This document shows positions 1-11,488 of a stretch of 64,000 nt of DNA, in pieces; within the stretch, counting starts at the first letter, position 1, and every line of letters starts with the position of its first letter. Both the position numbers and the translations under genes were made by a program. The DNA is from Trogon surrucura (lineage: Eukaryota; Chordata; Aves; Trogoniformes; Trogonidae), in contig CM036622.1 in assembly GCA_020746105.1 (NCBI GenBank), positions 39,533,477-39,597,476 on the forward strand, given 5' to 3'. Below the pieces are notes generated by a model that saw only the letters and a list, made by a program, of their open reading frames with translations, was not told where the DNA came from and did no database searches.

Positions 1-2194
1 GAAGAATTTTAATGAAGCCATAAAGTGATTTGGTTTTGAAATCAGTATAATTCTCAGCAGAATAACTTCAAAATCTGAACTTTCTAGGGTAGGAGCCAGA
101 GAAGAAATCAGGCAGATTTCAGACACTGATAGAATTTCTTTAAAATTTTAATTCTAAGTCTCTGAGAAATAAAAGCTTTTTCATGTGTCAGCTAATTTCA
201 GTGAAGGAATATTTACTCTAAAATTTTCCAATTATTTAAAGTGACTGAAGCTAGAGATAGTATTTACCCTTCCCCCTTTTATAACTGGTTTGCCTGAACC
301 AAACAGGAGTTCATTCCCAAGCTACCTGTGACACAAAGCTCACCCTTGTGCTCCTGCTCTAATATCAGATGCTGCTTGTATTCTGCTTAAATATTTAACA
401 TCAAGCCTTAAGGTATTGCTCCTCTTGCCTAGTGGTGTAATGGCTAAATGCATATAGCTAATCTGAGCTAGTCATCATGACGCTGGTAAAGGGTCCAAAT
501 GAGGATTTGTCCCTTTATGTCACACAGTCTGAACTTGTCTGAGTCCAAACCTTTAAAATTAGTCACCATAGTTCCTTTGTGTATCTGTATAAAAAGCAAT
601 TAGATATCCTGACTGAGTCCTTCCTTCTATGTGTTACCTTTTGTTGTTTAACACAGGCTGTTATCAGGACCTCTCACTTTGGCTACAAGAGCAACGAGTA
701 ACCACATTGTGGTGTGGACCTGGTAGTAGCTCCCAGCATACCCTTGGAGCAAAGAAAATAGAAGATACATGTAGAAAATCCTGTTGCCAATATATGAATT
801 TTCCTCCAAATTGCCATCAGCTAGCACTTTAAGCCCTGCAATCTCTAAAGAATTTAATTCTCTGTGTTAAGGAGCTCTCTCTAGTACATTAAGTTCCTGG
901 CTTCAAAGACTTGCTGTGGCAAGGACTCAGTTAAGCAGTATATGACATATAGCTTCCTTATTATTAGCTTGAGAAGTATTCCCTTTCAGTTTAATTGAAT
1001 GTTCTAGAGGATATACAGCAACACACAATTTTTATTCCATTTGCCATATATCATTTTGTTTACCTTTAGCATATCTGCTCCCACTCATCTTCTGTATAAA
1101 TTAAAGCTGATCTTTTCAGTCTCAGCTATGTGATTTTAATCATTAACCTCTAATGTCTTCTGTCTTACTCTTTACACATAGAGCATGCTTTTATGATACA
1201 AGGTAAGCCATTACTTTCATTGAGTAGTCCATGAGGATGTATAGATCTTTTCTCAGAGTATTTGTTTCATTTATAGTCTGTTTATACCTCATCTTGCTCT
1301 GCCTTATGATGATTCTTTCATATTTGCCAGTTATGAATTTTCATGATAGAAGCTATATCTGGGTCCTCAAATCCAGGCCCTTGTTATCATACACAGCCAC
1401 GTCATATAATTTTATTCAGAAGTTTAGTTAGCTTTCTTTTATGACCAATTATGGGGAATTCTTGGCTTGCATATTCCTCTCTACCTTGCTGTGCTACTGG
1501 GAGTTTCAAGAATCTGAGAATCGCTGAAGTACGTGGTACCAAGTACAGAGGATACCAGCTGACTATTCTGAAGTAACATGGTATGAGAAATGCAGGAAGA
1601 AGAGCTTTGCTTTTCTGTTTGGATACTTTCTAATAATTTCCTCATAAATTTATTCATAGCCATTTTATATCCTTTTGTGCTTGTGCCAGTGTCCTCCATA
1701 AACATAAGTCCCTCAATACCTCTGTTGTTCATCCTCCAAAGATTTTCTAGAGAGAAGCCATGTGTCTTTTAGCTTTTCTTTTTGTAAACTGAACAAGCTG
1801 AACTCTTTTGGAATACTCTTGTGAGACATACATCCTATTTTTCTGCTCACCTTAGTAGTCCTCCTCTGCTTTGTTCCATATTCTTAAGCGAGAATGATCA
1901 GAACAGCACACAGCGTTTCAGAGAACATCTGACTCTCTCCCAGCGGGTTAATGTGACCTTATCTACAAACCACAGCTTCTTGACATTCAAAGTTACCATC
2001 CACTTCACCTTGTCTTTTCCAATAGAGATTTCTACTTGTCACACATCTCTGAGCTTAACCACAAACTTAATAATGTGGATCTTAACTCCAGCTACAATCC
2101 GCAGGTTACATTCATTGTATGACATCTTCCAAGGCCATTCATGCAACATTCACTACTGGAATTTTGTGTGCTTTGATTCAACAATGAAGACTAA
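1..2194. other. AT-rich non-coding DNA, presumed MALRD1 intron
   Basis: No exon or repeat family is recognised here. A weak acceptor-like site (TTTAACACAG) ends near position 654 and is followed by an open stretch to about 832, but no convincing donor or protein family follows. The place of this DNA inside a MALRD1 intron is inferred from the downstream exons, because the first recognised exon begins in mid-codon. Confidence 0.4.
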
Positions 2195-2226
2195 TCGGAG
2201 AGTATGTGCATCGGAGAGTATGTGTC
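2195..2226. repeat. 16-bp tandem duplication
   Basis: The unit TCGGAGAGTATGTGCA occurs at 2195-2210 and again at 2211-2226, where the last two bases differ. It lies 20 bp from the SINE end at 2247. It is too far away to be a target-site duplication of that element and is best read as a local replication-slippage copy. Confidence 0.7.
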
Positions 2227-2246
2227 TTTTTGCTTTGAGTACGTAG

Positions 2247-2432
2247 AATTATAGAATCATAGAATGGCCTAGGCTGGGAGGGACCTTAGAGATCATTTAA
2301 TCCAACCTCCCTGTCATTGGCAGGGACGCCTCTCAACTAGATCAGGCAACACACGGGGACCGAACGGGGATCGAACCTGTGACCTTGGTGTTATCAGCAC
2401 CATGCTCTAACCGAGTGAACTAACCGGCCCCC
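2247..2432 (-). mobile_element. tRNA-Ile-derived SINE with CR1 tail (TguSINE1-like)
   Basis: Read on the minus strand, the element starts at about 2432 with a tRNA-like head. Its A-box-like stretch TTAGTTCACTCGG is at 2411-2423 and its B box GGTTCGATCCC at 2367-2377. The anticodon-loop region CTGATAAC fits tRNA-Ile(GAT). The head runs directly into a CR1 3' end, where a block reading GGTTGGATTAAATGATC leads to a terminal ATTCTATGATTCTATAATTCT. This head-plus-tail structure is that of TguSINE1, a passerine SINE moved by CR1 enzymes. The tRNA half is well preserved, although its acceptor-stem pairing is imperfect. It is not a functional tRNA gene, because the tail is fused and no mature 3' end is present. 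Confidence 0.85.
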
Positions 2433-2861
2433 ATTGTTAACAGTAGCTAGAATGCAAGCAGATAACTACATTGCTGAAGTAGAGATTACTTTTTTTTTCC
2501 CAAAATGGAATGAAGACTTTCTGTTTTCATCATACTCATAAGCATCTAGTGAAGCTTGTTTTATATAATGCTGATTGTAAAGGCTGGTGAGCAGAGAAAC
2601 TCCTTCCATAATGACATAGCAGAAAGATGTAAAGTCCCTGTTTTCTCCAAAGAACCAAGTTGTGGTTTGTGTTGTTCCTCCTTCTTCCCCTCCCTGTTTC
2701 CTATGTTATCGGTCTTGGTGTAGCTTGCACTTCAACAGGTATGCCACAGCTCCTGAGTAATGTCAGCATTTGTGCCTAATGACACCCTATGTAATGTGTT
2801 ACAAACATAGGAAAACTATTGTAAACAGCAATTGCAGATCTGGGTTCACAGAGAAGATCCT
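2433..2861. other. Unique non-coding spacer
   Basis: This is AT-rich spacer between the SINE and the following CR1. It includes a T-run near 2489-2498. No gene or regulatory signal stands out. Confidence 0.4.
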
Positions 2862-3429
2862 GGCTTTGTGTGCTGTGGCATGCTACTCCACTCTTGCGAG
2901 ATCCCACCTGGAGTACTGCATCCAGTTCTGGAGCCCACAGTACAAGAGAGATCTGGACGTGCTGGAGTGTGTCCAGAGAAGGGCCACGAGGACGATCAGA
3001 GGGCTGGGGCACCTCTCCTATGAAGACAGACTGAGAGAGTTGGGGCTGTTCAGTCTGCAGAAAAGAAGGCTCTGAGGAGACCTTATTGTGGCCTTTAGGT
3101 TTATCAAAGGGGCCTGCAAGAAAGCTGGTGAGGGGCTTTTTAGAATGTCAGATAGTGATAGGGCTAGAGGGAATGGATTAAAGCTAGAGATGGATCGGTT
3201 CAGATTGGACGTTAGGAAGAAGTTCTTCACCACGAGGGTGGTGAGACACTGGCACAGGTTGCCCGGAGAGAGGGTGGAAGCCCCATCCCTGGAATTTTTA
3301 AGGTCAGGTTGGATGGGGCTGTGGGAGACATGGTCTAGTGGGGGATGTCCCTGCCCATGGTGGGGGGGTTGGAACTAAATGATCTTTAAGATTCCTTCCA
3401 ACCCTGACAATTCTGTGATTCTATTCTAT
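2862..3429 (+). mobile_element. CR1 LINE, 5'-truncated, 3' end of ORF2 plus 3' UTR
   Basis: The translation of roughly 2880-3075 shows the conserved C-terminal part of CR1 reverse-transcriptase ORF2: a block around [12 protein letters not shown], then a block near [19 protein letters not shown] stop directly after KRRL breaks the frame. The next block, from about 3088, resumes in another frame with the DRARGNGLK and VRKKFFTTRVVRHWHRLP segments. The element ends with ATGATCTTTAAGATTCCTTCCAACC and the terminal ATTCTGTGATTCTATTCTAT near 3429. The 5' boundary is approximate, because truncation during reverse transcription leaves no fixed end. It is a dead copy. By its 3' end it resembles the CR1-Y/F type group, but the subfamily was not tested. 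Confidence 0.9.
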
Positions 3430-4826
3430 AAGCAAATCGATGCTCCAAAGGATACTGCAAATTGTAGTCATATTTACAGGAAAATATAACTACAGTCATC
3501 CACACATTTATTTACATACTACTGCCTTTATTTTCATACTACTAACAGCATGTACAATATATAGTTAGCTGACTAACTTGGTCATTCTGAATGGACACAT
3601 GACTTAAGAAATTGGGTTTTCTGCATGACAAATATTTCAGATAAAAATAAGAAAAGCAAAAGTACACATTCTTTCACAACAGAGATGTATACTTGGCCAA
3701 GAGGAGTTGGTGAGAATGACAGAGAGAGCTCTTGCAAGTAGGAAAGGTTAGTTCTGTACTTCTCATTTGTTAATTGTGTTCTGTCAGTAACTGAGTGAAC
3801 TATGTTACAGACATGTGCAGAGAAAATAGAAATTAGTTCTGTTTTCACATTTATAACATGCTGAGTGTACCTCACTCCCATCTACTTACGAAATTTCTGT
3901 GGGCAGAGGTAGCTCTAGCCACTGTTTAGCAACTAATTTTTCTGTTTTTTCTCCATTACTTGTTGAGCAATTCCTTTTACACATCTGTGTAGATTTAAAT
4001 AAGTAAGTAAAAATAAAAATTCTGTGGGCATTTGCATGATCACAGAAAATGATTAACATTTCAGGACATTACCTTAAGGTTCAATCTGCCTTTTAATACA
4101 AATCTTTTTTAGCATAAACAAGATTGGCACTTAAATTATTAGATCTGAAGAAGTGCAGAGGAGATGCCAAATGGATATTTAGTATTTAATGCTCTGAAAG
4201 TTGCTAGATAACACATATGATTTGATATTTTTTTTAACCTTTTATCAGGTTCAGTGTAAAACATGAGGGTTCTTGAGAGAAGTGAAACCAATATTGACAA
4301 AAGCTGACAGCTTTCAAAAATAAAAATGCAAACCACTGCTTTATAATGAAAAACACTTAGTCGTTATGAAACATTTGTTGAAGAAGGAAAAAAAAGTTAA
4401 AAAGGAAGGAAAAAAAACAAGAAGATTTCAGCATTCAGTTTTCCAGATGCATCGAAATCTTTCTTGAAAATAAACCTCATTGGAACCTCCTTTTTCCAAG
4501 TTAATGAGGAGCTGTGTTCATGCTTCATTTTTGGAGGTCACAGACTTGACTGCCTACTGCAAAGCTCTTCTCTTGCATTTGCCACTACCCAAGAGCTGTA
4601 GGTAATGCTGGTGCATTAGAGTGATGTTTATAGGTCTCAGACTGGAGAAAATAATTGCACAAGTAAGGAATCAGGTGCCAGGAGGAAAATGAGCAATCCA
4701 GTATACGTCTGTATCTGCAGTCACCAAGGCAAGCAGCTCTGGTGCTGACAGGATCCTCAGTGGAGGGGTCTGGTGCAGTGCACAGGGGGGTTTCCAAACT
4801 GGGGGAACTCAAGTGGAGCCTGAGAG
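3430..4826. other. AT-rich non-coding DNA without recognised features
   Basis: I see A-rich runs near 4388-4423 and no exon. From about 4640 the base composition becomes more GC-rich and leads into the CR1 ORF1-like segment, so the border there is soft. Confidence 0.4.
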
Positions 4827-5400
4827 ATGCTGGGAGCCCTCAGCTCCCACCACAGCAGCAGACGGGACCTTGGTGGGGCCAGGAGCAATGGTGGCCAAGA
4901 ACTCCCCAACAGCTATAAAAGAAGCTCTCAGGAATCACCAGTAATCAGGGCAGGCAAACAGAACAGTGCAGCCATTTGTGTGGAAGGGCATGCAGGAAGG
5001 GTGCTGAAGCCCTCCCAGCTCAACTGTGGAGGCATGGCATCAACCCAGCAGAAAGCCCCAGCCTCTCCAAGCTCTACACGTGCCAGGGCTGAGGCAGCTG
5101 CCCAGACAGAGCTCTGGAGGGAACTGGGGGAACATCCCCCCAGTGTTGGGGTGCAGGATGTGCCCTGCTCTCCTGCCCCCTGCTCTCCTGCCAGCACTGT
5201 GCGAGCTCACCTGCGGGAGATGTGCCCAGGGAGAGGGACTCCCCCACCTCGGGACAGAGCTCTGGAAGGACGTGAGCAGGTTGAGGAGTATCAGGTTGAG
5301 TGTGAGACCCAATTCTCAGGGAAATCTGCTCCCTCCCTAGGGCCCAGGTTACAGACATGAAGAGGTAGCTCCCTGCCCTGGTACAGCTCTCAGGTTCCTG
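4827..5400 (+). mobile_element. Probable CR1 ORF1-like (5') fragment
   Basis: This block is clearly more GC-rich than its surroundings. One of its frames (about 5190-5310) reads CELTCGRCAQGEG and then ELWKDVSRLRSIR. That pairing of a cysteine-rich stretch with a leucine-zipper-like VSRLRSIR helix is what I associate with the CR1 ORF1 nucleic-acid-binding protein. The frame is eroded. It is followed within about 25 bp by a CR1 3' segment in the same orientation (5425-5858). The two may therefore be one CR1 copy that lost its whole reverse-transcriptase middle, or two independent pieces. The family assignment comes from motif resemblance only. An unrelated ancient repeat or a lost exon cannot be excluded. 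Confidence 0.45.
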
Positions 5401-5424
5401 TCCATTCTTGATTTTTCAAGCTGG

Positions 5425-5858
5425 TGAAGGGTCTAGAGCCCAAGTCGTTCTGAGGAGCTGCTGAAGGAACTAGAGTTGTTTAGCCTGGAGAAAAAAAAAA
5501 AGCTGAGGGAGGACACCTTAGAGCTCTCCACAACTACCTGAGAGGAGGTTGTAGTGAGGTGGGTGTCAGTCTCTTCTCCCAAATAGGAAGTGAAAACATA
5601 ACCAAGTGGCCTCAAGTTGCGCCAGTGGAGATTTATGTTGGATATTAGGAAAAATGTCTTCACCAAAAGGGTTGTTAAGCATTGAAACATGCTGCCCTGG
5701 GAAGCGGCTGAGTCACCATCCTTGGAGATACTTAATAGACATGTAGATATAGCACTTAGTGATGTGGTTTAGTGGTGGTTTGGCACTGCTAGGTTAATGG
5801 TTGGACTCAATTATCTTAAAGATCTTTTTCAGTCTAAACAATTCTGTGATTCAATGAT
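5425..5858 (+). mobile_element. CR1 LINE 3' fragment, old
   Basis: A recognisable CR1 3' region begins near AGCTGGTGAAGGGTCTAGAG. It contains the GAGTTGTTTAGCCTGGAGAA block and the block around TTGGATATTAGGAAAAATGTC, and it ends ATTCTGTGATTCAATGATT. Coding frames are broken, including by an A11 expansion near 5490, so it is a decayed copy. Confidence 0.85.
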
Positions 5859-8800
5859 TTGTTTGGAGTTTTGCATCTACTACGTTTAACGTAACACAAA
5901 GTTTGATATTCTGAAATGCAGCAGTATATCAGCCAGACATGTCCTTGTAAATTGAACCTGCCCTGAATGAACGTCAAAAACAACAGACACCTTATCTGGT
6001 TTTTATTTTTCGTTCTGAGTGAGATGAGCCATAACCACAGGGACAGTATGCAGCAACACAAACAACGCTAAACTCATTCCTCTATATAAACTCATTCCTA
6101 TCTATGTTAGGAAATAATGAGTTGGAAATACTAGGAGCAAATTTGGAGGGTTAACGTTCTCCTTTCCAGGGTGACTTTCCCATAGGAACTTGTTAATAAC
6201 AGAAGACATTTTGTCAGGCAGGATAGATTAGGATGTGCACTGGGATGGAAGTATTCAAGTGCTATTTCATCTTTCCCTCTTGTTCCTTCTGTTTCAACTA
6301 TGAGAAACTTCCTGTCTGACCGGATTGCAGTGGCTATCTCTGTATTTCAGATAAGCTTGAGACTCATGTAAAATGTGGTGCTGCTAATTACTCAAGATGT
6401 AATTAGTCCAAGGAAATTAATTGTACATAAATAATGTGGAATTTCAGCTTCATGGCTCAAGAGATAAATTCAGAGCCTTTTCAGCGCTGTCTTAAAAATA
6501 AAATAGCAGAAAAGGAGTATTAAGGAAGCTCTTCAAAATTCTCATTACCCTGCTTGTGAAAATTTAACACGTTGCCCAGAAGACATGGTTGATCTGCACT
6601 CTCTAAGGTCCTTGCACCACATCAGTATTTGTGTATCACCAGCTGCTCTCCTCAGAGAAGAAGCTAATAGTGACTTTGAGGAAGCAACTTATCTGCCTTC
6701 CAACTGAAAGTACAGCACTGTAAGTACAGTCCATGCTCAGCAGTGGATAGGTACTTACGATTGTTCTCCTTCGTTAACTGGACTTCAGGTGAGCCATCTC
6801 TTGGGTGCATACCACAGGCTGCTGTAACTTACCTGGAGCTGTTAGAGTAATTAAACTTCACTTCAGGATTGCATGTGTCAAGGACTGCACAGTAGAAAGG
6901 TGAAGTTTGACTTCATTTCCTATAAAGCTGTCTCGTATTATTAATGTTATTCACTGATAGAATTTTGCAGAAACAGGCAAAGGATCAAGTCGGGGGGTTG
7001 AGACTGTGTTATTGTGATTGCAAAAGCAGAGGAATATGTACAAACAGCTAAGGAAACCTCTTCCATGTCCTCAAAAACACTATGAACTAATACTATGCTT
7101 GGTTGGGAACTCACCTTTCCCACTTTTTTCCACGAAATTTTTATTTTATTCCTTGATGAAAAGAGGGACACTTCTGGTTTTTAATCAGCCACCTAGTCCT
7201 ACATGCAGTGTACAGAGTGTAAAGTCCACAGGAAACATTGCAAGGTGAGAACAACATCATTTCAACACCTGCCTCACACAGTTACAAAGGACTGCAGAGG
7301 GTGCAAAAAGTCAGACTCAAAGAAATGGGTACAAGCTTTTCATCCCTTAAGGACAATAGGTCCTGTGTTTTGTTGTGTAAGTTTTGTTTAGCTTCCAAAA
7401 TAGTTTGATTGTTTGGTTACGACCTGAAATTGTTTCTGGATTTTGTTTAATATAAAATGGTAAATAGTGTCAGAGCATTTTCAGACCTGTAGATCCTCTG
7501 GATTTCTTATCAAAATCTGACTATCCTATAGAAGACTATGCCCACAATATTTACTTGTTTTGAAAATACCACTCAGATTTTCAATGGAGTGAAATAACTG
7601 GAGTAACTTGTATAGAATTATTTATATTTTATTCTAAATTCATGGTCTAGAACTGTTATATTCTCTAGCCTGAGTTACTGGCAGATACTGGTGCCATTTA
7701 AAATCTCATTTTGTTCTCTCTTCTCAAGTTAGAGACTGATTTCTCCAACACAGCAGTCAGCTAGAGTTTCTACAGAGCATAGATATAAAAGGATAAAAAT
7801 CTTGTAAGACATCTGTAAACCAAGATTGTTTGGGCTGTTTAAGACAAGTTTCCCTCTATTCTGGACACAGAAATGCTTGTCTTTGGTAAAAGCCAGAGGC
7901 AGTGCTTGTATCAGCTGAGAGCCAAAGATTTTAATGACCAATTTTCCCATGTTTTTCTTGCAACCTCGCTGAAAGTTGCAGACTTCTCAGCTAGCTGTAA
8001 CTCTTGGGGTTTTTTCCTTGCTTGGTTTTCTTGGGTTTTTTTCTTTTTTTTTTTTTTCACTTGAGAAGACAGCATTTTTGTAAGTAATGAGCAGTCAAAC
8101 CTTAGAATGAATCTCCAAATTAGAACCCTTACATTTTTACCTCAGTGGAAGGGAAGATTGCTAAATTCTCAAACCCAAGATAAAAATGTAAAAATAAATT
8201 AATGTGTGAAGGTACAAGTGCAAGTTTTTAACCAACTCATATGCTCACTCTTCAAGTTTTCCATTGTTTAGCACTATTTTTCCATCCTGGTCTCTGAGAA
8301 TTATCTTTATTATCTTTACTATCTACTAATTGTCTTTAGTATCATGATCTTTTTTGCCTTGCCTCCTCCCTTTCCCTATAAGCAGTCCTCATGCTTCATG
8401 TTTAACAATATTTTCCCCATATATTTGGTTTTGAATTTGTCATAAACACTTATCAAGCTTCAGAGGTACTATCTTTGCTCCACCTTAATCTATTATTTTA
8501 CCTTTTTTAAAAAAAAAAAAAAGAAATCAAAACAGCAACAACAAAAAAAAACAAAGCCAATGGCAGTATTATAAGGTATCACTTTTGATAACAACCTGGG
8601 TGGACACAGCACAAAATAATTTCACTGGCTAGAATTACACATGTTGTTAGTCTGACATCAGATTCCTAAATGGTAAAACAAGACTGTTGGGATTCTAAGA
8701 TTCGGAGAGGAAAAACCAGCCAACCTAAGGCAGTTAGTTATTCATAAAGCCTGTGTATGTATAAGAAGAGAAACTAGCTATCTATATGACTAAAAGGTGC

Positions 8801-11234
8801 TTCACTTTTTTTTTTTTTATCCATAATTCACATACAGCTTGAGTATGTGGAAATATTTCATCAATAAATGGCAACCTAGCATGTGAAGATATGTTTAGTT
8901 ATTTCTGGTTAGTAAGGCTTTCCCATCCTCTTACCAGCACACACACCTGCTTTCTACTACTTCGTTGCAGCTCGGAGGTGAGCCATGTCCCGGTGGCTAC
9001 AGAGCAGCAGATGGCACCTCTCTTGCTGTGTCTGAGTAGCGCTTGTGCACAGCTGCAAATCTGTTTTCTCATTCTTTCTTTTACAGCTAAGTAAGTTCTG
9101 CAGTGACAAGAAAGAGGGCAATTTTGGTTAAAAGTGTATCTAGCTCAACAGAAAATCTGGCAAAAAAGGAAATTATACAATCGAGAGCAATCAGAAAATG
9201 ATTTTGATGGGTGATTACCATCAGATTGCAGTGTTTCTACATGGATCCACAGGACTTAATATGAGCCCAAGAGCAATTTGACAATTGTATAAAATCAGCA
9301 GTCTGCATAAAGAACAGCTTATGAATTACATGATTTTTTTTTTTTTTTGTAGTATGCTGAAGAAGGAGGACTGAAGGGACTGGGTATTTTCAATCACTGA
9401 ATACAATGGGTCTCTACATCAGCTAGAGCTGTCAGCTGAAATTGTGCCACTTTTTCTTTAAAATGAGCATGTCAGAATATGCTAGTGACTCCAATCTAAA
9501 CCTAGGATTCAATAGTATGCCAGTTATCAAACTTGACTGAGGTAACCCTTTAACCAGAGAAAACTCAGGTCTGTGGGATAAAATGGGTTAAATATATCTC
9601 TGTCTGCCCAGTGTGTTCGAGTAGGGCTGGTACTTTCCTCCTGGCATGTTCTGGGTCACCGTTTTACAATGGTCTGCTGAGTTGCAACAAATCCAATCAG
9701 CTTCCTTTAGCCTTTAATGAAGTCACCTTCCTCTTGTCATGTTTGAGACTTCCTTTCCCCTAATTCACTCCACTGAGCCATTTTCTGAGAAAATTAAATA
9801 TTCCTCTCCCTCCAGAGTATCTCAGTTAACTTAATGTGCAACTGCTAAGATAAGACATATAGGCAGTACTTAGTGCTAAACCATGAGAAACAACATGAAG
9901 TTCTCTCTCATATGTCCAAAAAAAGTAGCCTTAATACAAACATTTAATTGTGTATATGTGAGATTTCGCATTATACATGTAAGGGCAGGAGAGGAAACTG
10001 CAATTCCAAAATAAAAATAATTCTATAAAAATTGATGACTATGAAAAAATGTTGGTGTCACAATGAGAAAGCAATTCAATATCCAATCCCCCAACAATAG
10101 TTTGTGAAACTGTAAAAAGACAAACCATGAGAAGTGACCCTATTTTTCTATTCACTCAAAATTAGTAGGATTGAAACTAGATAACTACCATCACTTCTTT
10201 CTGATGTTCCTTTTTCTTAAAAAGAGAGTTGCAAATTTATGAATCTCATAACCTACCAGCCATGCAGATAACTGAGTTGATAGAAGTCAGTGTGACACTC
10301 AAGGTGGAGTTCAGATCATCAGGTGGGGTGTCTGAAATTTAGATGTCCATATGTAGCTATCCCTCTCTCAGCCTTTTACTCTAGCCATCATTTAGAATTT
10401 GTAAATGTAGGAGCCTACAGGCATTCTGAGTGTCCCTGGGGTACCCGGAAGGGCTGCATGCAGTGCTCTGAACTCCACCTGGCTCAGCAGAGGGAGCTGA
10501 CCCTCACCTGGGTCTCCAAGGTCCCTTCACCTTGATGGAGCAGACCACAATAAAAGCAAGCAGACAAAAGCTAAATGCAGACAAAGTGAGAAATGGTATA
10601 TGTTTTTTCTGATTACTTTGATTAGCTGTTAAGCAACAAGTTTGAAGTAAAACATCAAAGCTTGGGTTGAGTTTGTATTTTGGTTACTTCAAGACTGGAT
10701 TTGAATCAAACAGCAAGTTTAGAATAATTTGACGTGCTTGCAGTTGTTAGCTCAAATCTAGTGCTTTGGTTTTGACAAGGCATTTGTTGAAGGGTTATCA
10801 TTTTTATAAGCAAAAGAAAAAAGAGAAAGAGAAACAGAGTAGGTGTGGGGAGAAAATAATTTTTCTTATCTCTAATCACTTACCTTTCTGTACATCAGGG
10901 TCTCAGATCCTCAGCTCAGAAATAATTTAACCTTCACGTGGGGGTTAACAAAGAAATCAGTCAAGTTTCTTTTGCTGTAGGAGAAAAATACAGTGGCAAC
11001 ATGGACAAGGCAGCTGATTCCAATCTTTGAACTTTGTTTTCTTTTATTTTTCTCTGTCTTAGGTTTGTTTTGTGTATTTCTCACTTACATTGCAATCTTT
11101 GAACTCTGATGCTCCTCTTTTTGAGCTTTAGTCACTGGCAAATGTGCTCAAAAGTATTTGCATGTCTTGAGTCCTTGTCACTGTTTCCAATCCTTGCTTC
11201 TCCCTTTTTCAAAAAATTGTTGTTTTATTCACAG
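5859..11234. other. Presumed MALRD1 intron, no exon recognised
   Basis: This stretch is mostly AT-rich with A/T homopolymer runs (8046-8059, 8510-8522, 8808-8819, 9333-9348). The exon at 11235 starts with the last base of a codon, so its upstream partner must end after the second base of a codon and should carry cysteines 1 to 4 of the EGF-like module. I looked for such an exon here and did not find one. It may be poorly conserved, or lie upstream of the window. Confidence 0.4.
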
Positions 11235-11311
11235 ATGTGGAAAAGAATGGAAAGGAAACCGTTGCCATATAAGTGCTCTCCAACCTCCAGCTTCAAATCT
11301 CCTTCAAAATG
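11235..11311 (+). CDS. MALRD1: MALRD1 exon: end of an EGF-like module and juxtamembrane stalk (partial gene)
   Basis: The acceptor TTTTATTCACAG precedes the exon and the donor G|GTAGGT follows it. The exon starts with the third base of a codon (AGA if the intron base context is ignored) and then reads CGKEWKGNRCHI, the last two cysteines of an EGF-like fold. The usual spacing C-x-x-G-aromatic-x-G-x-x-C is kept, but the first glycine is replaced by glutamate. About 13 polar and small residues (SALQPPASNLLQN) follow as a stalk to the membrane. The final G joins AC of the next exon to give Asp. MALRD1 is a large LDL-receptor-class-A and MAM-repeat protein, in mammals tied to intestinal FGF15/19 output and bile-acid control. 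The identity rests on domain order and on PLXDC2 lying next downstream. Another EGF/TM receptor is the alternative. Confidence 0.75.
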
Positions 11312-11397
11312 GTAGGTCTGTAAAAAGAAATATCTTTCAGTTCATTCTTTGAGTGTTTCCTTTTACTTATTTGTATCTGATTGCTCTGATTTTGCAG

Positions 11398-11488
11398 ACA
11401 TTTGGATTGGGCTGGGTATCGGTTTCTTGCTGATTAAAATTGCAGCTGCTACCTTGTATTTTCTTTCGAAGAAGAATGGGCCAGAAAG
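11398..11488 (+). CDS. MALRD1: MALRD1 exon: transmembrane helix
   Basis: The exon lies only 86 bp after the previous one. Its acceptor is TGATTTTGCAG and its donor AG|GTAAGT. Incoming phase (two bases) and outgoing phase (two bases) fit both neighbours. The translation starts Asp-Ile-Trp and gives a single hydrophobic helix of about 22 residues, IWIGLGIGFLL followed by IKIAAATLYFL. The helix stops at the basic SKK stop-transfer anchor and continues NGPE. The glycine series G-x-G-x-G lies in its outer half, and a lysine falls well inside the helix. By the positive-inside rule the stalk is extracellular and the KK side cytosolic, so this is a type I topology. It encodes the only membrane span visible in this gene part. 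Confidence 0.85.

Noticed and set aside
629-832. Possible exon after an acceptor-like site near 654
   Set aside because: No good donor, no EGF, MAM or LDLa pattern, and no phase link to the 11235 exon.
2340-2432. Functional tRNA-Ile gene on the minus strand
   Set aside because: The sequence continues into a CR1 tail, stem bases are mismatched, and there is no tRNA-type terminator. It is the head of a SINE.
10323-10535. Cysteine-containing ORF that could have been the missing EGF exon
   Set aside because: The cysteine spacing does not fit an EGF module, and no acceptor or donor frames it.
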